This document shows positions 13,477 to 25,300 of a stretch of DNA of 64,000 bases, piece by piece (position 1 is the first letter of the stretch; every line of letters starts with the position of its first letter). The stretch spans positions 13,110,501-13,174,500 of the forward strand of contig NC_053419.1 of NCBI RefSeq assembly GCF_016859285.1, written 5' to 3'. The notes under the pieces are model-generated. The model had not been told where the DNA came from and did not search any database. It was given only the letters and a program-made list of their open reading frames with translations. Both the position numbers and the translations under genes were made by a program. The DNA comes from Xiphias gladius. Its lineage: Eukaryota > Chordata > Actinopteri > Istiophoriformes > Xiphiidae.

Positions 13477-16400
13477 CTAACCCTGGTCCGAGGAGTGTGT
13501 TGTACCATTTGACTGGCTGGTTGCGGCGGTTGTCTGTCCCCCGGCTTCCTGGTCGAGACCGGATTCCTGCAGACCCCTGCCTAACGTCTCAATAGGCAGG
13601 ATCAAGCACACAACGCCAGCCAGCAGACAACAGCCACAGTACAACGACAGGCTCAAATACAGTGACGTTCTGAGCATCACCTAGAATGAAAAACACAAAC
13701 AGTGAGGAGCCTGGCAGAGAAACGTACGGTCTCGTCTGAAGGAGTCGGATATCACACTGGCCGTGGAAATATTTTCTACATTTAAATCTGCAATCCGGCA
13801 TCACAATAATTCACAATGTATTCAAGCTATTATTTCATGAAAATTAAAAGTTCTTCAGGATATATAGCATACATAGCCACTGGCTTACAATAAAGTCACA
13901 TGTCATATGGCACAGTCTAACCTTTAAGTGACAGGCAGCAGCACAGTTAACCTTAAGATGTTGATGTCAATACAAAATACTTACAGATTAAAAAGATTAA
14001 TTTAATACAAATAAATATAAATTATATATACATTTAATATAAATATTTCCAAACAATAATTCCTAATAATCTTGCTGAACCTCTGGGTTTTTTTTTGTGT
14101 TGAACACCATTGTAAGGTCAAAATTCCTACTCAACACACTTTGGTCAGTTACATGGTATCTTTAAAACTCATGGTAAGATTTGAACAAAATTTTATAGGT
14201 AATATTTTGTCATCTGAACATTAATCCTAATGTTTTTGTTTATCTCCCGGTCTTAAAGACGGAAAAAAACTAACTTGGAGATACAAAATGGTTACCTGAC
14301 ACGCTAATAAATAAAACTGCAGCTAGTCCCAGTACAGAAACTAGAAAAACGAACGTGAATTTTGAAGAAATGTCCTTAAAGCACCAGTGACGCAAATTGA
14401 CTAGTTGTCATTTCTCAGATGCTTTTTTCAGTTTCTTTTCCCAAGTACCATCAGAGATAGTCACTCCTTCATACCTGTGCCACAAAGGGGGTGATCAGGG
14501 CACCCATCCTGGCCATCGCACTGGAAGTCCCCATTGCTAAGGCTCGATTTTCTGTTGGAAACACCTGGCGGGAAAGAGGAGAGAGCATTTTGTCTGAACA
14601 TATTATTAAATATGTTGAATGTAAAAGATGGTAAAATGGTACATAGACCTACCTCTGGTGTGTAAACAAAAACAACTTGGTATCCTCCAGAGATAAAGGC
14701 TCTGGCAACAAAGATGAAGATTGTAAGAGCCGTCCTATATGAACAAAAAGAGAAACGCAGAGAGTTGAGCAGAGTCTCTTAATGTATTGCCGTTGTTCCA
14801 ATCTGACAAAATAAAGCACCCAGAGACAAACTTACCTCCCAACACAAGCATATAAGGGCAGAATGCACAAAGAAAACATGAAGAAACACAGTGCCATGCT
14901 CTTCTTCCTACCAATAAAATCAACTGCCAGAACGATAACTAAAATACCTGAAACAAAAATGAAAAACATACAGTTAACTGCAGCAGTCATCTGTAAAGAC
15001 ACAGTGAGGATAAATTATAATTCAGCAGCCTAGGTCACTCCCTTAAACAAAACATTTGTTAAGCTCATTTAAACACTTTAAACCTGTTTTCTCAAGGAAG
15101 TCACCTTGAGACTTATGTGCACCAAATGCTTGTCAAACCTTTTGAAGTTTGACCTGAACTTATGGTTCCTCAGTTCTATTCTGTATATTCTATGAATACA
15201 GAAATGAAGTTACAAAATTCAGCAGGTCTTGAGTTTCCGTGTCGTCTCAGATTTTTGTTACAGTATGATTTATGGATGATGAAGAAATAAGGAAGCACCC
15301 TCTGTGTATGGGCTTAACACCATTCTTGGCAACAGCATCATGAAATGTCTTTACCTTACAGTTCCAATTACACACTACAGCTCCTAGAAAATGCTAATAG
15401 GGAGCATTTCACCTGGGAATTCGGCCAACGTTGTCCATAAAAGGTCTTTGTAGTCAGCTGATGTCAAATATTTGCACTCCAGATTACAGCTCGGTTCAAT
15501 CTTGGCCCCTTGGGATGCTACAAGGAAGTAAGGCAGTTATATTTTGGTATTTGTTTAAAATTATGACAAAAGGTCAAAAGCGGATCTACCTGTAGCAGCT
15601 GTTACTTACCCCCACATGGATCTCCAGTTTGGAACATCACAGTTGTCAACAAGACTATCCCGTAGTAGGAGAAGGCATATGCAAACCTTTGGATAAAATA
15701 ATAATACAGTATTCTAGAAACTAAGTCATGTACAAGGAGTTGAAAATAAAACATAAATACTGAACACAGATTTACTGAAGGAAATACACAACTTAAGCAA
15801 AATATCAACTGAAGGAATAAAATTCGTAAATCACTGGGATAAAACTGTGCATAATCCCAACAAACTGACCCCAAACCAACTCGCACACAGTGAAGCAGGT
15901 GGTTCCCAGGGCAGTTACCTGCTTTGCGTGGTTGGCAGTCCAGCCTTGATTAAATAATAACCTTTGATCAAAATGCCTGATTAAGGAAAGCTGATGGAGA
16001 TGACAAAGTAGAAAATGTGTTACTTAAACTAACCATACAAACCACAGGAGAAGAGTAGTCCTCCAATACTGAGGAGTGAAGAGATCTTTGATCTGTCCAC
16101 AGTCATTCTGTAAAATTAAACATAGAAGGCGTATCTATTTAAATATCAACAATTACGCATTGTATTGGACACACATCTTTTTCACATCCTGTAACACACC
16201 TTTAACCTCACCTGTTTATAAGCAACCATCTTCCCTTTAGGCATGGTCTTGCCATTCCCTTTGGCGATGCGTGTTAAAGTTGCCATGGCCTTTTCTCTTT
16301 GTCCCTTCAGCATGTTAAAACGGGGACTTTCGGGCAGCCACTGTGGGAATAGGAAAGGTCAGCTGAGAGTTTGACTCCGGCTGGTTTTATTTTAGGGATC

Positions 16401-18380
16401 TCTATTACACATACGTACAAAGCAAAAGCAAACAAAGATCGCCATTGGTAAAGTGGACAGGCCGAGCAGCCACCTCCAGCCGAGAGTGGGCATTATCCAC
16501 AGGGCCAGGAGGACCTCGAGCACAGAACCAATTGCCCAGAATACCTTATGCACACAGACACATAAATCAGATGTGAATGAATGAGCAGTTTACTCAATCA
16601 GGTCAAAGATTCAATGCTGAAATACAGTGAAGTCATGCGTCAATAACAAAATCACCACAGTACCGCAATCATCATGATACACATGCCTCTGAACTTCACT
16701 GGGAGGAATTCAGAGTAGAGCGTCACCCTAAAAAGAGACTGAATATTAGTCCTAGCTGTTAATTACTAATGAATCATTAATGCATCTCGTCATGAATGAG
16801 GGAAGCAGTGAATTTACGACTGAGGAGCTCCTCCGATGCCAAAGCCCACGAGGCCCCGCAGGACCAAGAGCCAGCCGTATACCGGAGCAAAGGCACTGGA
16901 CAGGCCGTAGTACAGAGTCCAGCACATACAAAGTGTCAGACCCTGTTTACCGAGGGAACATATACAGAAAGAACACAAGTTAAACATGAGATAATGTACA
17001 AAAATCACAAAAGCATATATGATAAACCCAGATATGAGACTACTCACAACTTTTCTGCCATACTTGTCAGACACATACCCCCATACAGGTGAACTGATCA
17101 CCATCCCAACAAACACCACCTGAGGCAAAAAAAAAGAAAAAGAAAAAAGCATCTGAGTACAAACATTAACACACAAACAAAAATCAACAAGCTGTAGAAC
17201 AGCAGCAAAAGGGACTTTACCGATGTAATGAGAGCCACCTTATAGCTGGACAGCCTCCACTCACAGTGCAGCTGGGGCCCCAAGATGCTGAGGATCATCA
17301 TCTCCATGGAGTCTCCTATCTGCACTCAGAGAGGCATGGCGCTACATGAGAGACGCACAGTAACGGGGAATCAGAGAGAGGACCTTTCCATATACGTTCT
17401 TGTCTCACCCATGACAGTCCGGTGAGGAGGGAGATTTTCCACTGGAACTTCCCAAAACCGATGGCCTCCAGTGCATCGTCTACTGTAAAGGTTTCTGTAA
17501 AAAAAAAAAAGGGACACGGCAGTCACTGGGAGTGCGCTCTCACCTGTGAAGGAATGATACAGAATCTCTTGAGAATCAAAACAAGCAAGACGTAATGCCA
17601 CTATGCAGTATATGCTACAATATCGGATATTAAACGTTCAGAAAAGGTGCTCAGCGATGATGCTGGGAGCTGATAGTGTGAGTGACTCCTCCTGGACAAC
17701 AGAAGCTGATCAGTACACAAACTCTGAGGAGAGTTATCAACAATTAACAGTGGTGGAAAGTACATTTGCTCAAGTATTGTACTTTACTACGTTACTGAGG
17801 TATTTGTACTTAAGTATTTCCATTTTGTATACTCCTCCTCTCCATCTCACAGGGAAATCTTGCACTTTTTACTCTACACTATACTTTTTCACCTCTCAAA
17901 TTAAAATGTCTACGAACAAAACATACGGCATCACCAGTGAATCAAATGTGATGCACTGTTTTAGGTCAAACTACCGCAAGGCATGTGAAGCAGGTGAAAT
18001 TCGCCCCGCCCAGTCCAACTGGAGCATTAAAGTACTGCTCACACGTGAATGCATCAACAAAAATGATCCAGTAACATAGCAAGCTGTTTGCGCAAGACAT
18101 GTGCGTTACGATTGCTTTCATATTTTATATTTCAAGTCCATTTTACGTTCGCTTTCAGACGAAATAAAGATAAGAAACTGGATCAACTACAACTACTAGT
18201 GTTGTACAAACCTTCAGTTTTATCAGATCTATATCTGGATGTGGACTGCCCGGCCGCCGGGGCTGTGGTGCAGGTCTCGCCCACCGTGCCCTGGGACTCA
18301 GCACCGCGACCCACTGAATCTGCCTCGCCCCTACATGTCAAGACGCACGGAGAGGAGAAATTTCGGGCACTGTTAGGCAC
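13477..18380 (-). CDS. svop: Synaptic vesicle 2-related protein (SVOP), major facilitator family
   Basis: A 12-helix transporter-like protein of the MFS superfamily; mammalian SVOP sits in synaptic vesicles and its substrate is not settled. Exons: 18212-18380 (tentative), 17409-17494, 17221-17319, 17048-17119, 16818-16942, 16664-16727, 16419-16544, 16212-16340, 16034-16107, 15610-15686, 15413-15517, 14836-14947, 14653-14734, 14475-14564, 13477-13680. All phases join, giving 537 residues (human about 548). Signatures: [12 protein letters not shown]-like entry (here [15 protein letters not shown]), MFS motif [11 protein letters not shown] (132-141), PESPR (250-254), a second DFIGRKK loop, and [10 protein letters not shown] before a hydrophilic tail. 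The first exon was chosen because its single leftover base completes a Glu codon with exon 2; its sequence does not visibly match known SVOP N-termini, so the start is uncertain. SVOPL is the alternative but fits less well. Confidence 0.9.
17748..17900 (+). mobile_element. hAT-like non-autonomous element end, CAGTGGTGGAAAGTA terminus
   Basis: The copy starts CAGTGGTGGAAAGTACATTT, followed by ACTCAAGTATTGTACTTTACT-like blocks and AGGGAAATCTTGCACTTTTT. This is the left half of a repeat that I recognise as widespread in fishes. The CAGTGGTGGAA terminus resembles hAT ends. It lies in svop intron 1. Confidence 0.6.
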
Positions 18381-20673
18381 GAAAGGCTGCTCCTAAAACT
18401 TTACCAACGACTCGTCGCCGGACACAAGAACACAAGTCTGCCACAGAGGGGGGCGCGCACGGCCCTGGCGGGGTTATCTCAGAGTATGTTCATGTTCAGC
18501 ATCTCGGTACCCTGCAGAGATCACAATCCTGGCATCATTTCGTGGTTTTCACCTTGGCTCGGGGATCTTCCACGGCTTGTAAGCGACCCTAGCCGGTCCG
18601 CGCCAACGGTCCATCTCGGCGTCAGCGTGGAGACAGCTGCGACGCTCGGCACGTCTGACTTAAAAGCTGGTCTGACCTGCAGGTGCCGTGACCTCTGGGC
18701 TTTATCCCACAAAGCGGGTTTGAACAGAGATCTCACTAAACCGACTGCTCTCTGGTTTCAAGTTTCAGCGAAGACACCCAACCTGCAGAGAAGAGAGGGG
18801 AGGAGTTACACCGGGAAACAAAACAAACAAAAAAAAAAAATCTGCTATTTCAGGAGTGAACAGGACAGGACTTCTGAAGGTTAGACTCTTGACTGTGGCC
18901 ATAATAGATCATCAGCTGACGAGCTCCGGTAGACTAGATTCAGTGACACAAAAGAAGGACTGGAAAGGCTGGAAATAGAGAATCAACCCTCTGCCCACTC
19001 CCCTGGGTGTTTATATGTCACAGTGAGAATGGTACAACAAGAGGAAATCTTAGTCAAGAGTGTGATGAAAACAACCACCAAGCCAGATTTTTAAACATTT
19101 TGCTTTAATTATTGTGAATGATTAAATTACAAACAAAAATATAACCAGCAGAGCTAAAGCTGACTGTAATAATCCCTCCCCATCCTCTTAGTCAACAGCA
19201 GAATTAGACTAATTATTTTAAGTCTCAACTCAAAGAACGTGTGTGTTTCAGAGCCCTTACACTGTTCCTGTGATGACAAAGACTGTGTTCGATCAAAGGA
19301 TGAAAGCTAAAAATTTTTGGTAGAGGAGTAGAGTGGGTGAAAGTTTGATACGAGTCAGGAGCGAGGGGTACAGCACAGAGCTGCTGAACATTTTCACCGC
19401 CTGTGTGGCTGAGTAACTGCCATAGCCTGTAGCCGACAGCAGGTTGTGCTCTCCTTCTGCTGGTGGCGCTGGTGTCAGTTGGTCATAACATCGGACGACT
19501 CTCTCTGTAAAAGTTGCTGTTGTCAGAGGTAGCACTTCTCGACTTAATAGTGTGTGTGTATAGTTTATATTCACAGACAACCAAAGAGTCAAGTAAAATG
19601 TCCAGAGCCTTATCTCTAGAAGCCTCATGAGAGAAACAAATTACATTGAGACCAGGTCGTTTTTTTTTTCTGAAATGTAGTATTACTTTCTGTAGCATGA
19701 CTACATAAACACTAGACACAAAATGACCTCCAGTATCTCAAACGAGTTTCTGGTCTCTGCAGACTGAGATAACCTGAAACCAGTGGCTAAAAATGGAAAA
19801 GGGGAAGAAAAAACGCTTTCAGAAATCTAAACTACTGTGCTAGGCTAAGAGAAAAGTATGTGGGACATTCACGAACACTGGTACAATCCCTGTGGTACAG
19901 TGGTGGAAGAAGTGCTCAGATCCTTTACTTAAGTAAAAGTAACAATAGAGCAATATAAAAATACTCCATTAAACTGAAGAAAAATGTCCACAGTGACTGA
20001 TTTATTATATATTGCTGTATTAGAGTGGGAATACTGATGCAGCATTGTTTAAACAGCATTTTACTGTTAAAGCTGGTTAAGGTGACACCTGTTTAGCTAC
20101 TGTAGAAAGTTAGGCAGTTATTACAATAACTTCCAAGCCAGAGGATGGGCCCCTCCAAAAGGTCACGAGAGAAATTTGAGCGGTTGTGAGATAATTAATG
20201 GGGCAGGGAAGAAGCAGAAGAAGAAGAAGGAAAAACAAGTTCTGCTCCTCCTTGAGCAGTTATTTAAATGAAATCATCTGAGAAATTACGAGAGGAGACC
20301 TCTAGACAACATTAAATAGAGCTCCGAGTAGACATAGATTTTTTTGTACAGTTGAAATGGATTATTTACTGCCACAGTGAGGATATCTCCTAAAATTAAA
20401 AAGTTGTCTGGAGCTGTTGAGAGTCCTCCAGCCCTCTGCACCCTTTCAAGTGATTAAGGCCAACCTGAAAATAAAAGCTGTGGAAAAGTAGGACACTGTG
20501 AGGACATGCTGAGGCTGCTGCATTATGGGACGGTCATAAATGCAGCACAGGTAGAATATACAGTGCATCCCTCGTGCCCACATCCTCTGGTCACATCAGC
20601 TGCTTGGCCAGACGCACACAGAACGCTATAGAACCCCGGCAGAGCTTTTCTGATTTACATAAAGAACTACAAC
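18381..20673. other. Divergent intergenic region between svop and myo1h
   Basis: About 2.3 kb separates two head-to-head genes. The svop side (18.24-18.76 kb) is CpG-rich and likely carries its promoter and 5' UTR. The middle holds a hAT-like repeat (19898-20105). The last 170 bases lead into the myo1h first exon, without a clear TATA box. Several short ORFs, including 132 codons at 18486-18884, resemble nothing I know. Confidence 0.5.
19898..20105 (-). mobile_element. hAT-like non-autonomous element, opposite end, CAGTGGTGGAAGAAGTG terminus
   Basis: The copy starts CAGTGGTGGAAGAAGTGCTC, then CCTTTACTTAAGTAAAAGTA, ATACTCCATTAA and GCAGCATTTTACTGTTAAAG-like blocks. It is the inverted right half of the same family as 17748-17900. 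It lies upstream of myo1h. Confidence 0.6.
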
Positions 20674-22298
20674 ATGGACTCAGAGGTAAGCTTTGATATC
20701 TACATGCCTAAAAACTAAATGCCAAAGTATTACCGTCCTATGACTTTAATTTTTATTTTGAACCTGTCCTGATAACAGATATTGAGTCTGTTAAAACTTC
20801 CTTTACATGCACCTGCATCAGTTGGTGGATGAAATCACTTAAAAAAACAGCTGGTTTTGTGACGCTGTGCTTCAGTCATTGTGCCATTTGGTCAGTGAAT
20901 GCTCCAGTTCCGAAACTAACAGCCTCACAGCTTGTTCTTGTCTTCAGAGTCCTGTCCCTGCGACAGCAATCTGTTTGCTCACATGAATAAAGGATTAGTT
21001 GAAAGTTTAGTCGTTTGAGGACAAATTGAGCCTGTGGATATTTATTTGGACAAGTAGTGGATACATTGTGATCCAACCTGTCCTTCACTCTTTAGAAACA
21101 AGATGGCAATAGGCCATATTATTTAACTCTTATGTTGTTACGATTTTGAGGTGTGTGTTTGAAGAACAAAGTATGACGCTCTTCTAGTTACTGAGCTTCA
21201 CTTTCACTGTGAATCCTCAGAGCAGGAGTGAAGCTGTCAAATGAATGCAAACGTGAAGAAGAGGAAGATAGTCTTGCAGATCAGAGAAGAACCCGTGTTT
21301 TGTGTTTTCAGTAGGGTTGAGCGTCAACACCACAAGAGTTTTCAAGGACTTAATTTTGTCCGTACCACCAAATACCATAATAACACAAACAAAATATATT
21401 ATTTAAAATATTGTTGTATAATACTTACACTGTATTTTACCATATTATAGTGCATTTCATTGGGCGCAGTTATTTTTTACAGATCGAAGGCAAACATAAG
21501 AGTTCTCTTTAAAGATTGAGTGGATCCTGGAAATCCCTCACTATTTGCGTAATGGATTACATTATGTTAATGACGATTTTTCCAGCATGTTCTCTAATGT
21601 CACGGCATGTTTTGGCCCATCTTCAGGCAGTAACGTAAGATGCCTTTGTCGATGCTTACAGGAAGCCCAATGTTAAAATTTAAACAGACAGAAGTAGAGG
21701 GCAGTGTTACGCTGCCTGCAGGCCTGTCACAACTGGACCAGCTGGACCACAAGAAAAAGATGAGATAACAGCACCAGGATGTAATATTGTTTGTATTATG
21801 ATGACAATTTTAAAAAATAGCTGAATGTAATTGAAGGTTTGGACATTAGTTCCTTCTTTATCTCTTCTCCCTCGGTTTCCTGTCACCACTCACCACTGTA
21901 ATTTTTAAAATGAAGGAAGAAAATGCTCAAAGAATACTTAAAACAATAAGATTTTGTGGCATCTATGTTGTTGTTATACAACTAATTATAACTGAGTAAA
22001 ATCCATCCTACCGTGTCTTATATACCACCAGAATTCACAGTAATTACAATAGCATATTACTGTAGGTCTGTAATTAATGTCTGATTTTGACAGGTGATGT
22101 CAGAGAATTGGCAATAGTTTGATCCCACACTGGTCTGATCATTTTGGCTCTGATGAGCAGTTAGTAATTAGTTTGAAATGTATCTGCCTAATCAAAGATC
22201 AGTAATCGAATACCTTCGCAGTAATTTTGCGGGGAGGAGGGTGAGGACGGGTCTCTGGGAGGATAGAGTTACCACATCCTTGTATTACATACCTGCAT

Positions 22299-22357
<59 letters not shown>

Positions 22358-25300
22358 TGGACACACACTCTTCCTTAAACACATAGCGCAGCTGTTCTAC
22401 ACTCAGGCGAAGCGCTGATTGAACGTCTGCTGCCTGGGCTCCATGAATGTTTAAGCAGCCCAGTGCTTCCAGAGCCAGGTAGCTCATCTCTGCCTCATTA
22501 CGTACAATGCAGGGGACACCAGCCCGGCAGGAAGCAGCTGTGCCACCCTGCTCCTCCCCCTCTTCAGCCTCTCTGACCAAGGCCGTGGTACTGGGCCTGC
22601 TCCGAGCCAGTATTTGAATCAGGGACCGATGCAAACCTGAGTGGCCCAGGAGACAGCGTAGATCCTTGGTGACATATCTTTGCTGACTTGAACAGACTGT
22701 GCTATGAGAGAACTTCTTGGCTACTAAAACCGCCGTCACAGGCCGTGTCTGTCTGAGTTTTACACCTGAAGACTGAAGCTCAGAATAGTTTGGATTTATC
22801 AGCTTCATCACACAAGACTGGTTCAACCATGACGCACATGGCTTTGGAAGTAAAGGAGGTAATTACGTGGACATGGCTTGTGTATATACTTGGCACCTGT
22901 TGTGATATAATACTTCCAGCTAATTTTGTAGATTTTTATGTTTTTGTAGCATCTTTCAAAGTATAAGTATTCTGATACAAATTTTTTAAAAATTAGACAA
23001 TATAGCTTATTTAACTGCCCCTAAATTGCCAATACGTAAATGAATGTTGTTTTAAATAAAAGCTAACTGGATTTTACTGGCCAAAAGTAACACATTTTAG
23101 TCAGTTCCTTACAATTCATCGATGAAAAAATGTAGAAAAAACAGGGTAATGACTTCGTAGCTTGTTCGGCTGGTGTGAAACAGTAGCAACAGAGGAGGTA
23201 CTGCACTTGACCGGGGTGATGGAGGCCTGTCGACGGTCAGGTTTCTCTAGACACCTGGAGCCCCCTAAATGTGTGTTGCCCTGGGTGATGTATGGTGTCA
23301 GTCAATGGCCCACGAGGAGCGCTATCTCTTTCAGGAACCTAACTGCCACTTTGTGGCTGCGTAACAGGATCCTGCCGCATACTGGATAGACAGGGACAAT
23401 GGGGCGTCCTCTCGGGTGATGGGTCAGGTAGACTTTCCTGTTCCACCGTGGCCTGACATCGAAATTTGATGTTTACGGTAGTTGTTCATTTTGCATTTTT
23501 TGTGTGTTGCCTTATACACATGACAGTGTTTCGTTCGTCTGCGGTCATATCTTTGCCTTTAAATCTTAAAGGCTCTTTCCTCTCCCACAGTTAAATCAAA
23601 TGCCAGTGCTGCCATGAAAAGTCACCTCTTATCTTGTGGTTCTTTGCTTTTTGCAAAATTGTCCAACCTCTTCCAGCATAGTGTTTTCCCACCTGCTACG
23701 TGTTCGGCAGAGGTCACATTTCCTTAGAATCGCAGAAAATCTCTGCCCTGCGCTCTGTGCCCACAGAGTGCCAACAACAGGGCAGAGCGAATGAGAGAGG
23801 ACTAGCTGCTTACGGCTTTACCTCTTATTGGAAATGGTTGATTTTGCATTTGGCCCAAGACATGCAGAGCATTTACAGGAGTTTCTCAAAGAAGAGCTGG
23901 TATGTCAGCTTTCAAGTGTTACACATTGACAATGTTGATCAAATTCCTGTGCCATCGACAAATCAACCTCTGTGATGAAATTATAAACAATTTCAGCATT
24001 TGGTTTCTAGTTTTATTATTACCGTTATTATCTTTCAGGTTAGCACCTTAAATCAGTATCTAATGTTCATGTTAGGTAATTAGAAGTATGTTTTGAAAGG
24101 CTTTTGATTTCTAAAGTTAAAGAATCTCAACCAGTTGCGGGTGTTCTCTCTTTCTGACAAAGGGACTCCTCAGGCAATTCTATTTGGACAAACTATGTAA
24201 TCTGATTTGTATATGATGTATATACAGCGTTATCTAATTATCTGTTGTTTTAATAAACTTTTGTCTTTTATGCTGTAAAACACAATAAGAATGGTGCATT
24301 AAAAACACAAGTACTATATATAAAGATAAAATTAATATTTAAAGGTTATACATTTGATGCAGAGTTGCAACATTGACAGGGCAAAGGGCAGTACACATGT
24401 TTACGTATTAAAATTTTAGTATGATGTTCAAAAGAGTTTGATCATGGACTGGTTGAGTTTTGCCTTCAGCAAGATCAGAAAACTCCTTATTTTGGTGACG
24501 AACTACACAATTTGTTGCCGCCTTTCCCAATCTTCCACAGTCTAAACTCTATGTGATTTAGATTTGAAATCAAAGTTTGAAATGATGATTTTGAAAAAGC
24601 AGAAACATGTCATTGAGTAAATGCTGACAAAGAGTAGAGAACACCACACAAACATATTATGTGTGTTCAGGAAACATCTAATTTATCTCTACCATCACAA
24701 AAACAAACGCACACACGCACACATATACATTTCCTTTCTTGTACATGCACAGCATTATTGATGGTTTCCTATTGAAGGAAGTAGAGACTATAATCTATCA
24801 GTGTTTCCTGTCATACTACTGCCCTTTCCCTTCAATAAAACCAGATGTTTAGTTCAGAAAAGGCACTGAGGCAAACATAGACATCAAGGACCTTCAGGGT
24901 AGGTAACTTTCTACACTTTTTCCTTGTTGACCATTTAATGATCACATTCGGTTTTCAGGACATGGTTTATTGTGACATTTCCCTGTGAATTTCTGGGTCA
25001 GTAGAGCAACAGCTTGTTTTACTGGAGAATGATTGTCAGTTACTCCGACTTGGTGACAGGTCAACCTGGCAGTGATGAGAGCCAAACTACTGAAGCATAA
25101 TACTGGGTGGCTCTTTCATAGCACCGTAATTAAAGTGCATTGCATTTGCTGATTATTTTACCTGGCACTTCTTCAGTTGTGTATTAAGTTGCAGCACAGA
25201 TCCTGTGTTTATGCATTTTATAACGAATATAATTACTTCTGGAATGTAAGTTTCTAATTGTGTCAGTCATCGTTGAAGCCTGTATTCAATTGTCATACAT

